From: Nitrososphaerota archaeon
Lineage (GTDB): Archaea > Thermoproteota > Nitrososphaeria > Nitrososphaerales > Nitrosopumilaceae
Assembly: GCA_022564385.1 (NCBI GenBank)
Contig: JADFLN010000036.1
Coordinates: 1-13,364, forward strand
Length of the DNA: 13,364 bases
Direction: 5' to 3'
The position numbers and the translations under genes were made by a program. The number at the start of each line of letters is the position of its first letter. Positions within the stretch are counted from its first letter, which is position 1. Below are positions 6,746 to 13,364 of this stretch, in pieces. The notes beneath the pieces are model-generated. The model did not search any database and was not told where the DNA came from. It was given only the letters and a program-made list of their open reading frames with translations.

Positions 6746-7873
6746 ATGAATACTCATTTTACAGTAACACCAAGTTTTACAGTGAAGACACTTGAGAAAG
6801 CACTCAGACTTTACACACCGTCTCTCAGTGAAAAACCAATGGCAGATTTTTTAGTTGATAAATGTGATGATTTAGGATTTGAAGATATTCAAATTGATGA
6901 AGTAGGAAATTTAATTGCAAAGAAAGGAACTGGTTCACCAAAAATTATGTTATGTGGACACATGGATGTTGTTCCAGGAAAAGTCAAAGTTAGAAAAGAG
7001 GGAGATTCACTTTATGGGCGTGGCGCATCAGATGCAAAAGCACCATTAATTGCAATGTTATTTGCTGCAGCATCAATTCAAGATAACAATGGAACTATAA
7101 TTTTTGTAGCAGCTGTAGATGAAGAAGGAAGTGCTACAGGAATAAAAAATCTTGTAAAAAAAGAAATGAATATTGATTATGCGATTTTTGGTGAACCAAG
7201 TGGAGTTAAACAAGTCACAATTGCATACAAAGGAAGGTTAGCAATTAATCTCAAAGTCAGTGTTGAGGATAGCTCTCATGCAAGTGCACCATGGCTTTCA
7301 AAAAATGCAATTCAAGAATCAATGATTTTTGCAAAAGAACTCAAAGAAGGATTAGAAATTGGTCAAGAAGGTAAAACTAAAGGAATGTTATTGACTGTAA
7401 CTATAACGGAAATTAAAGGTGGGATTAGTCACAATGTAACTCCAAAAGAATGTGAAACTACTTTTGATATTAGAATTCCCGTAGACATGAACTGTAAATC
7501 TACTGAACAAAAAATTGCAACATTAGTAAAAGAAATTTCGAAGAGAAGGGGGGTAGAAGCATTTTATTCAATTCTTGATGAAACAGAGCCTTTTGAGGCA
7601 CCTCATAATTCACCATTAGTTAGGGCATTTACACTTGGAATTATGGATATAGAACATTCAAGACCAACTCTAATTAGAAAAACAGGTACAGGTGACATGA
7701 ACGTTCTTGGAAATCAGTGGAAGATTCCTGTTGTTACATACGGCCCAGGAGACCCACATGAAGCTCATACAATTGACGAGAAAGTTTCAATTGATGAATA
7801 TCTAAGAGGAATAGAAATTCTTAAGAAAACCCTTCAGCACTTAAAAAGACTTCATGATAAAAAGATGCGGTAA
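6746..7873 (+). CDS. lysK: [LysW]-lysine/ornithine hydrolase (LysK)
   Basis: This M20-family metallohydrolase cleaves the isopeptide bond to release lysine (or ornithine) and regenerate LysW. It has 375 aa, somewhat longer than the roughly 350 of bacterial LysK. Metal and catalytic residues are visible: H72 and D74 in GHMDVVPG, D96 in GRGASDAK, the catalytic/metal glutamates in VDEEGS (124-129) and E150 in GEPSG. H178 in SSHAS begins the lid domain, and a C-terminal DPHEAHTIDE supplies the last ligand histidine. The start lies three bases after lysX, and the TAA shares its last A with the ATG of the next gene. Other M20 peptidases (ArgE, DapE, CPG2) are possible on family grounds, but position settles the call. 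Confidence 0.92.
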   Translation: MNTHFTVTPSFTVKTLEKALRLYTPSLSEKPMADFLVDKCDDLGFEDIQIDEVGNLIAKKGTGSPKIMLCGHMDVVPGKVKVRKEGDSLYGRGASDAKAPLIAMLFAAASIQDNNGTIIFVAAVDEEGSATGIKNLVKKEMNIDYAIFGEPSGVKQVTIAYKGRLAINLKVSVEDSSHASAPWLSKNAIQESMIFAKELKEGLEIGQEGKTKGMLLTVTITEIKGGISHNVTPKECETTFDIRIPVDMNCKSTEQKIATLVKEISKRRGVEAFYSILDETEPFEAPHNSPLVRAFTLGIMDIEHSRPTLIRKTGTGDMNVLGNQWKIPVVTYGPGDPHEAHTIDEKVSIDEYLRGIEILKKTLQHLKRLHDKKMR

Positions 7874-8910
7874 TGCTTTGGTTTGTAGGTTTAGGGATTT
7901 CTGGATTCAAATCAATTCCCAGTGAAGGGTTAGATATTTTATCAAAAGCAGATATTGTTTATCTTGAACAATTTACCAGTCCAATTAGAAAATCTGATTT
8001 TACTAAAATCAAAAATGCGACAAAGGGGGAATTCAAATCTGCGAAAAGATGGTTAGTGGAGGATGGAAATGAGATTTTACGAAATGCAAAGAAGAAAAAA
8101 GTAGTTTTACTTTCATATGGAGATCCATACATTGCAACAACTCACATAGAATTAAGAACAAGAGCAATTAAAGAAAAAATAAAGACATATTCCATTCATG
8201 CTTCATCATCACTTACTTCAATGATAGGGGAATGTGGTTTACATTTTTATAAAATTGGAAGAATTGCAACAATTATGAGTGAAATGAAATCACTCACAAC
8301 TCCATATTATATAATTTATAAAAATATCATTGAGGGAAATCATACAGTACTTCTCTTAGAGTACAATCAAGACAAAGATTTTTTCTTGGATCCTAAAGAT
8401 GCATTAACCGGATTATTAGAAACAGAAAAAGGACAAAGAAGAAATGTTATTAGTTCATCTACCTATGTTATTATCGCATCAAGAATAGGATTTAAGAATC
8501 AATCAATTATTTCAGGCAAAATATCTAGTTTGAAGAAAAAAGATTTTGGGAAGCCACCACACACAGTTATCATACCAGGTAGATTACACTTTACTGAATC
8601 AGATGCCTTGAAGATATTAGGGAAGTGTATTGATGAGCCATATGATAATTCCGAAAAAACAAAGAAGATTTCAATACAGATGATGGAAAAGTATGTTCCA
8701 ATGGTTAAAGAAGCGCTTAGTGAAGTCGTATCACACTATAAAGATCAAAAAGAATTTCAAAAAATTTTAGAAAATGCAGAATTATACATTCAAGATGCAG
8801 AGAAATTTCTAGAAGATGGTCAAGATGAGGTGGCAATTTTGAGTATCGGGTATGCAGATGGTCTCGTAGATGCATTAAGATTGGCAAAAGGCCTTGATCG
8901 AAAGATGTAA
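7873..8910 (+). CDS. dphB: Diphthine synthase fused to a C-terminal DUF357-like domain
   Basis: Residues 1 to about 252 are diphthine synthase (Dph5), an SAM-dependent methyltransferase that modifies the elongation factor 2 histidine on the way to diphthamide. Signatures are FVGLGIS (4-10), LSYGDPYIATTH (80-91) and PHTVIIPGRLHFTE (229-242). Archaeal Dph5 is normally about 250-265 aa, and here about 90 more residues follow. Residues about 268-343 are helical (MEKYVPMVKEALSEV, then AELYIQDAEKFLEDGQDEVA and SIGYADGLVDALRLAKGL). They resemble DUF357, a small archaeal domain of unknown function that I recognise by pattern only. The reading frame is continuous, with no sign of a frameshift join. 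The start overlaps the lysK stop by one base, so it is probably cotranscribed with the lysine genes. Confidence 0.88.
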   Translation: MLWFVGLGISGFKSIPSEGLDILSKADIVYLEQFTSPIRKSDFTKIKNATKGEFKSAKRWLVEDGNEILRNAKKKKVVLLSYGDPYIATTHIELRTRAIKEKIKTYSIHASSSLTSMIGECGLHFYKIGRIATIMSEMKSLTTPYYIIYKNIIEGNHTVLLLEYNQDKDFFLDPKDALTGLLETEKGQRRNVISSSTYVIIASRIGFKNQSIISGKISSLKKKDFGKPPHTVIIPGRLHFTESDALKILGKCIDEPYDNSEKTKKISIQMMEKYVPMVKEALSEVVSHYKDQKEFQKILENAELYIQDAEKFLEDGQDEVAILSIGYADGLVDALRLAKGLDRKM

Positions 8911-8929
8911 TCTTTTTCGATGAATTAAA

Positions 8930-8936
8930 GAGAGGG
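8930..8936 (+). promoter_or_regulatory. Shine-Dalgarno-like element upstream of ribL
   Basis: GAGAGGG lies 9 bases before an ATG at 8946 and 19 bases before the TTG start of ribL at 8956. The ATG opens a seven-codon frame (MRNIGNK, stop 8967-8969) that overlaps the beginning of ribL in another frame. The short frame may be chance, a coupling leader, or the trace of a one-base indel. Confidence 0.4.
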
Positions 8937-8955
8937 TCTAGAAATATGAGAAATA

Positions 8956-9573
8956 TTGGAAATAAGTGAGAAGGCAATTCTTTCTGCCATATATATATGC
9001 CAAATTAATGGAAAATCAGCATTAGAAATAATTAAGAAAAAAAGTATGCTTTCATTAGATGCAATTAACTCAAAGATTGACAAATTAATAAAAAATCAAC
9101 TTGTAAACAAGGATAGAAATACGCTTACTGAAATTGGGAGAAATTCATTACATGTAGTGTTAGCTGGAGGGGTTTTTGACATCATTCATCCAGGTCATAT
9201 TTACACACTAAATGCGGCAAAAGCATTAGGAGATGTTCTTGTAGTGGTTGTAGCAACTGATAACACATCTGAAAAAATGAAGAAAAGAAGACCACTACAT
9301 ACACAAGAACAGAGACAGGAATTAGTAAATTCAATGGTAATGGTAGATCTTTGTCTAGTTGGACAAGAAGATGATATTTTTAAGACAGTTAATAGTGTGA
9401 GACCACAAATTATTGCATTAGGTTATGATCAAATTCATCAAGAGAAATTCATCACAGATGGATGTAAAAAGATTAAGCTTGAAGCAAAAGTTGCAAGATT
9501 GCAATCTCCAATTCCTGAAAGCTCTAGCTCTAAAATAGAAAAAGAGTATGGGAAAGATATTCACGGAATTTAG
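8956..9573 (+). CDS. ribL: FAD synthase (RibL-type cytidylyltransferase family) with N-terminal winged-helix-like domain
   Basis: The C-terminal part (about 66-205) is an archaeal RibL-like nucleotidyltransferase that adenylylates FMN to FAD. It has AGGVFDIIHPGHIYTL (70-84) with HPGH (78-81), RRPLHTQEQR (111-120), IALGYDQ (153-159) and a late SSSSK (189-193) in place of the usual ISSSK/ISTTK motif. RibL of Methanocaldococcus is about 150 aa. The extra N-terminal 65 residues look like a winged helix, with AINSKIDKLIKNQLV as a recognition-type helix and NTLTEIGRNSL as the wing end. The start is awkward: the frame is closed by TGA at 8947 and has no ATG before residue 31, so TTG at 8956 is used. 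A ribosome binding site near 8930-8936 is better spaced for an out-of-frame ATG at 8946. The FAD synthase call also gains from the neighbouring riboflavin kinase. Confidence 0.82.
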   Translation: MEISEKAILSAIYICQINGKSALEIIKKKSMLSLDAINSKIDKLIKNQLVNKDRNTLTEIGRNSLHVVLAGGVFDIIHPGHIYTLNAAKALGDVLVVVVATDNTSEKMKKRRPLHTQEQRQELVNSMVMVDLCLVGQEDDIFKTVNSVRPQIIALGYDQIHQEKFITDGCKKIKLEAKVARLQSPIPESSSSKIEKEYGKDIHGI

Positions 9574-10253
9574 GAATTTATTGGAATCTTGATTAAAATT
9601 TTTGAGCCATCTGTTAGTTTTGCATCTTTTCTTATACAGATTTTTGATATTAACTCAACTATAGAATCATCATGATGAGTTCGCTCAAGTATAATTAATT
9701 CACAATTAATTGAATTGTTGAGTTTGGCTGTAAAGCATTTTACCCACCCATAGGTTCTCTTGCCATCTGAAAAGCTCTTAATTTTGATGCCCTCTAAAAT
9801 TTCAAATTGTTTAATTGCTTCTTGATGAATTTTTTGATCTAATCTGACATTAAGAGTTCCTGGAAATGGAATATATCCAATTTTGGGTTTAAACTGTTTT
9901 GTATATCCCTTTAATCCCATATAATACGCACCTTCACCCATTCCAGAAACCAAAATTCCTTTTAGTTCAACATAAGATGGAGAAGAATCCAGACTTTTTT
10001 GTAAAATGGCCAAGAGTTTTACCATTTCAGAGAAACCTTTTGTAGTAATTTTTACGGAAATATTTCTACCACTGACTAATCTTTCAATGAAATGATTTTG
10101 TTCTAACTCAAGCAGATGTTTTGATGCAGCTTGTTGTGATTTTTTGATGTTTTTTCCAAGAGATGAGGTAGTGATACTAACATAATTGTATTTGGCTCCT
10201 TTAGAGAGAAGGTAAGAAAGAGTTTGTATATGCTGAATCTTCAGTTCAGTCAT
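9570..10253 (-). CDS. ribK: CTP-dependent riboflavin kinase/transcriptional regulator (RbkR-type RibK)
   Basis: This 227-aa protein combines an N-terminal winged helix (about 1-85) with the archaeal CTP-dependent riboflavin kinase domain (about 95-225), which converts riboflavin to FMN. The helix-turn-helix region includes SLGKNIKKSQQAASKHLLEL (31-50). The kinase domain has VSGMGEGAYYM (102-112) and PFPGTLNVRL (129-138), the two hallmark segments of the family. Proteins with this architecture are known in archaea as RbkR, where the winged helix regulates riboflavin genes. It starts nine bases downstream of dnaG on the same strand and is probably cotranscribed with it. Its stop overlaps the ribL stop by four bases (TTAG, 9570-9573) in a convergent arrangement. 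Confidence 0.92.
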   Translation of the reverse strand: MTELKIQHIQTLSYLLSKGAKYNYVSITTSSLGKNIKKSQQAASKHLLELEQNHFIERLVSGRNISVKITTKGFSEMVKLLAILQKSLDSSPSYVELKGILVSGMGEGAYYMGLKGYTKQFKPKIGYIPFPGTLNVRLDQKIHQEAIKQFEILEGIKIKSFSDGKRTYGWVKCFTAKLNNSINCELIILERTHHDDSIVELISKICIRKDAKLTDGSKILIKIPINS

Positions 10254-10262
10254 CTGGGAAGC

Positions 10263-11405
10263 CTATGTTAAGCCCAAGTCACCAAATATTTTGAGTGTAA
10301 TTCCATCAGGGTTGGATAGTTTAGCAACTCTATGACCAATAACACATTCAATGCCTACATTTTTGGCGCTATCTATTAGTCTTTGAGTAATAATTCCATC
10401 CAGTAATAGATACTTGATTCCAGATTGTGTTGATAATTTACTAACAACTTCACTGATTGGAACTTTGAAAATTTCATTTTGATCACTGTCTAGTGCAACT
10501 GCTTCAAGTGTTTCATTAAGATTTGGAAAAATCTTTGATGCTACATCTACAATTGATTTATCATTTTCATTTTGTAGTGATGGTTTTGATTTTCCATCTT
10601 TAATTTCATTAGCAACAGGACTTAGAATTTCATCAATTCTTTGTGGAGTTAATTCTTCAACTTCAACATCGTTATCTGCTCTAAGTTCATAATCTACTGA
10701 AACAATAGATTTGAGTTCTTTGAGGATAAATCCACCGGATCTATCTCCATCAAGGAAGGCAACAACAGTATCTTTTGAATTACACAGTTCTGTGATAGAT
10801 TCATCAATTTTTGCACTCTCAATTGAAATAGCATTATCATATCCTGCTCTCAGATGATTGATTACATCTGCCCTTCCCTCAACTAGTATTACCCAAGTAG
10901 AATCAAAAACGCCAGAACTGCATGTAAGTTTTGATGGTCCATATGTTGATAGTTTTCCAGCATCACCTTGATGAACATCATTTAGCATGCTTTCTCCTTC
11001 GCTAACGGTTTTTGTTGCCCATTTTTGTTTGATTTCTTTTGCACGTCGTACAATCTCATCTTTTTTTGCAGCTCGTACATCATCAATGTCATCTAATGTA
11101 AATTTACAATCAAATGGACCTACTTTGTCAATGCTTTCTATTCCTGCAGCAATTAATGCACAAGTATCAATATCAGTACTCATTGGGATTAAAGCATCAC
11201 CAGTTGTAGTATTAGCAGTAGATTTTGCATTAACTTCAATACGTCCTACTTTAGAAACTCGTTGCAGTTCATTTAGATTCATCTCTGGACCTAACAGTCC
11301 TTCTGTTTGGCCAAAGATTGCTCCAATTATATCTGCTCTTTCAACAAGTCCATCAACTTCGTAGGAAAGCTTAACATTATATTTGACAATTCCTGATTGT
11401 GGCAT
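10263..11405 (-). CDS. dnaG: Archaeal DnaG-type primase
   Basis: Archaeal DnaG is a Toprim-domain protein with oligonucleotide-synthesising activity in vitro. It is found with the RNA exosome, where it helps recruit poly(A)-rich substrates. This copy has 380 aa, near the usual archaeal size. Its N-terminal DnaG region includes RADIIGAIFGQTEGLLGPEM (23-42). The Toprim domain follows, with the catalytic glutamate E176 in LVEGRADV (174-181) and DGD (219-221) in FLDGDRSGG. The C-terminal part (about 330-380) is conserved among archaeal homologues. The start is supported by GGAG on the minus strand (11417-11420), 11 bases upstream, and a TATA-like element further up. ribK follows after nine bases. 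Confidence 0.95.
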   Translation of the reverse strand: MPQSGIVKYNVKLSYEVDGLVERADIIGAIFGQTEGLLGPEMNLNELQRVSKVGRIEVNAKSTANTTTGDALIPMSTDIDTCALIAAGIESIDKVGPFDCKFTLDDIDDVRAAKKDEIVRRAKEIKQKWATKTVSEGESMLNDVHQGDAGKLSTYGPSKLTCSSGVFDSTWVILVEGRADVINHLRAGYDNAISIESAKIDESITELCNSKDTVVAFLDGDRSGGFILKELKSIVSVDYELRADNDVEVEELTPQRIDEILSPVANEIKDGKSKPSLQNENDKSIVDVASKIFPNLNETLEAVALDSDQNEIFKVPISEVVSKLSTQSGIKYLLLDGIITQRLIDSAKNVGIECVIGHRVAKLSNPDGITLKIFGDLGLT

Positions 11406-11460
11406 AAATTATTCATCTCCTTAATTATCATAATTTTGGTTTTTACTTTTGATATATGAG
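11406..11460 (-). promoter_or_regulatory. Promoter region of dnaG
   Basis: Read on the minus strand, a TATA-like CATATATC lies around 11451-11458, and a GGAG Shine-Dalgarno core lies at 11417-11420. The expected transcription start, about 25 bases after the TATA-like element, is near 11428, so this transcript would have a short leader rather than none. This is inferred from composition and spacing. Confidence 0.45.
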
Positions 11461-11524
11461 GGTATCGCAAAAAGTTACATTGAGGATATGGGATTTTTCA
11501 AGAAATGTGCATAGCGATGACTAG

Positions 11525-11547
11525 AAAATTCTAAAAATGAAAAATAA
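11525..11547 (-). terminator. T-rich putative terminator downstream of the IscA-family gene
   Basis: On the minus strand, just after the stop at 11556, there are two T5 tracts (11540-11544 and 11533-11537) and a T4 tract (11525-11528). Archaeal RNA polymerase terminates at such T-rich stretches without needing a hairpin. Position supports the call; there is no other evidence. Confidence 0.4.
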
Positions 11548-11555
11548 TGAGTAGT

Positions 11556-11906
11556 TTATTCAGTACTAAATGAGGAACCACATGAACAGGATTTTGTAAC
11601 ATTTGGATTATTAATTTTAAATCCAGAACCCATTAAGCTTTCAATATAGTCTACATTTGCACCTTTAAGATGTTCAATACTGTAGCTGTCAACTAGGAAT
11701 TTTACACCATTTTCTTCCATGACGATGTCATCTTCTTCTGGTGCCTTTTCGAAGCCCATTCCATAAGATAGACCAGAACAACCTCCACCTTGAACATATA
11801 CTCTAAGATATTCAGGAGATTCTGCTTCCTCTTTCATGAATTCTTTGATTTTTTCAGCTGCTTTTGTACTGATTGTGATCAACTTTTCTGTTTGTTCAGT
11901 TGCCAT
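11556..11906 (-). CDS. A-type iron-sulfur cluster carrier (IscA/HesB/ErpA family)
   Basis: A-type carriers receive Fe-S clusters from a scaffold and hand them to apoproteins in the cytoplasm. The protein has 116 aa, the normal size. The three cluster-ligating cysteines are all present: C43 in GGGCSG (40-45), and C107 and C109 in SCSCGSSF (106-113). The family core GFKINNPN (95-102) is also clear. It stands alone, with its own TATA-like box upstream and a T-rich stretch downstream, so it is probably monocistronic. Which A-type subgroup it belongs to cannot be decided from sequence, hence no symbol. The high demand for Fe-S enzymes in these organisms fits a housekeeping role, but this is inference. 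Confidence 0.95.
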   Translation of the reverse strand: MATEQTEKLITISTKAAEKIKEFMKEEAESPEYLRVYVQGGGCSGLSYGMGFEKAPEEDDIVMEENGVKFLVDSYSIEHLKGANVDYIESLMGSGFKINNPNVTKSCSCGSSFSTE

Positions 11907-11940
11907 TATAAATAAAAAAGTTGGTTCAAATTATAATAAG
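11907..11940 (-). promoter_or_regulatory. Promoter of the IscA-family gene, probably leaderless
   Basis: On the minus strand CTTATTATAA (11931-11940) is a good TATA-like box, 25-34 bases before the ATG at 11906. That places transcription start within a few bases of the start codon. No Shine-Dalgarno is visible, which agrees with a leaderless mRNA. Confidence 0.55.
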
Positions 11941-12010
11941 CTTTTCCCACCCAACACACTAGGAATTCAAAAAATCAGCACGTTTTTGACATAGTTACAA
12001 CAGTTTGTAG

Positions 12011-12083
12011 TGATCTGAGTATGTTTGAATAGATCATTTATAGTGTTATTCCAATAATTTTGTCATTATCAATTACTGATAAT
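12011..12083. repeat. Two short inverted repeats in the 221-bp gap between the IscA-family and crotonase genes
   Basis: TGATCT (12011-12016) pairs with AGATCA (12031-12036) across a 14-base loop. ATTATCA (12065-12071) pairs with TGATAAT (12077-12083) across a 5-base loop. The second lies about 45 bases past the crotonase stop on the minus strand, and a T-rich stretch follows it on the plus strand. They may be a terminator or processing hairpin for the crotonase transcript, or protein-binding palindromes. Nothing else is recognisable in 11941-12127: no ORF and no tRNA. Confidence 0.35.
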
Positions 12084-12127
12084 TTTCTAATTTTTCAAGT
12101 TGAATAAAATAAGGAAAGTTAGAAATG

Positions 12128-12919
<792 letters not shown>

Positions 12920-13364
12920 CTATTTTCCGCGTACTTTGCCCCATTGAGATAATGCAGATGCAACTGCAATCCAAGTTCGAATATCTTGGTAAACGGGAAT
13001 CTTGTGTTTCTCAATCAATTTTATCATTTTTTCAGTATATGGGCCACCATTACAACCAACTAATAGTGGTTTCTTTTTTTTCTTTGAGAAATCATTAAGA
13101 TAACCAACAATTGTTTCTTCAAGTGGATCATCTTGGAATACAAACCAGGGCATAACAATATCAATATTCTTTTCAGCATAAAATTGCTGAATGACAAATC
13201 TATAGTCATCTGCAGTTGCACCACCACCTACATCTGCCGGATTACCATTATGAATAGGAACAGTTGGTGGAAAACGAGCCTTTATTTTTTTGAGAAGTTG
13301 TGGTGACAACTTTCCTATTGTAAGACCTAATCTTTCTAAATGATCAATTCCACCAATCATTGGA
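12920..13364 (-). CDS. ADP-forming acyl-CoA synthetase, C-terminal part (probable 3-hydroxypropionyl-CoA synthetase)
   Basis: About 147 C-terminal residues are visible, and the gene runs off the right edge. The frame stays open past the internal ATG at 13358-13360, so that codon is not the start. The sequence matches the CoA-ligase region of NDP-forming acetyl-CoA-synthetase-like proteins. It has [16 protein letters not shown], followed by the Rossmann-like stretch [11 protein letters not shown] and the typical ending [18 protein letters not shown]. Beside a crotonase in a Nitrosopumilus-like genome it most resembles Nmar_1309, which activates 3-hydroxypropionate to its CoA ester with release of ADP, an energy-saving feature of the thaumarchaeal cycle. 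The catalytic histidine lies outside the window. 4-hydroxybutyryl-CoA or acetyl-CoA synthetase is an alternative. Confidence 0.85.
   Translation of the reverse strand, partial: PMIGGIDHLERLGLTIGKLSPQLLKKIKARFPPTVPIHNGNPADVGGGATADDYRFVIQQFYAEKNIDIVMPWFVFQDDPLEETIVGYLNDFSKKKKKPLLVGCNGGPYTEKMIKLIEKHKIPVYQDIRTWIAVASALSQWGKVRGK

Noticed and set aside
10987..11364. Open frame of 125 codons on the plus strand inside dnaG
   Set aside because: It is antisense to a clear DnaG N-terminal region, with low-complexity Ser/Ile-rich content and no start signals.
11463..11519. ATCGC/GCGAT pair in the gap between dnaG and the IscA-family gene
   Set aside because: Only five bases pair across about 50 bases, which is expected by chance.
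11913..11940. GGTTCAAAT resembling a tRNA T-loop upstream of the IscA-family gene
   Set aside because: No matching acceptor, D or anticodon arms are present; the upstream sequence is coding and the site overlaps a clear TATA-like box.

Overview
This AT-rich window (roughly one third G+C) looks like the chromosome of a marine ammonia-oxidising thaumarchaeon close to Nitrosopumilus. The grounds are archaeal-type proteins throughout (DnaG primase, CTP-dependent riboflavin kinase with a winged helix, diphthine synthase), LysW-carrier lysine/arginine biosynthesis, TATA-like boxes placed for leaderless transcripts, and a crotonase next to an ADP-forming acyl-CoA synthetase. That last pair matches the Nitrosopumilus maritimus 3-hydroxypropionate/4-hydroxybutyrate carbon-fixation genes Nmar_1308/1309. 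No mobile element, CRISPR array, tRNA or rRNA was seen, and no gap between genes exceeds about 220 bases.

Region 1 (1-7873, + strand) is an amino-acid biosynthesis cluster. It runs: lysW copy 1 (3' end only), an ArgX-like ligase, lysY/argC, lysZ, lysJ, an Lrp/AsnC regulator (lysM-like), then a 115-bp promoter region, homocitrate synthase, lysW copy 2, lysX and lysK. Nearly all genes touch or overlap by a few bases, which suggests translational coupling. Homocitrate synthase starts the alpha-aminoadipate (AAA) branch. LysX should load AAA, and the ArgX-like ligase should load glutamate, onto the acidic carrier LysW. LysZ, LysY and LysJ phosphorylate, reduce and aminate the carrier-bound side chain, and LysK releases lysine or ornithine. 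Homoaconitase and homoisocitrate dehydrogenase are not in the window.

Region 2 (7873-10253) starts with diphthine synthase fused to a C-terminal DUF357-like domain. It is followed by a FAD synthase (RibL) carrying an N-terminal winged-helix-like domain. Convergent to that is a CTP-dependent riboflavin kinase/regulator (RibK/RbkR), also with an N-terminal winged helix. The stop codons of ribL and ribK overlap by four bases, and together the two enzymes convert riboflavin to FMN and FAD.

Region 3 (10263-13364, - strand) holds archaeal dnaG upstream of ribK, an A-type Fe-S carrier (IscA/HesB family), a crotonase, and the C-terminal part of an ADP-forming acyl-CoA synthetase that runs off the right edge.

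The most unusual points are: the two LysW copies differ at the functionally critical last residue (Glu in copy 1, Gln in copy 2); each copy sits directly upstream of its own ligase while the later enzymes are single-copy within the window; both flavin enzymes carry N-terminal winged-helix-like domains and are convergent; Dph5 is fused to DUF357; and inverted repeats flank the TATA box of the homocitrate synthase promoter, beside the Lrp-type regulator gene.
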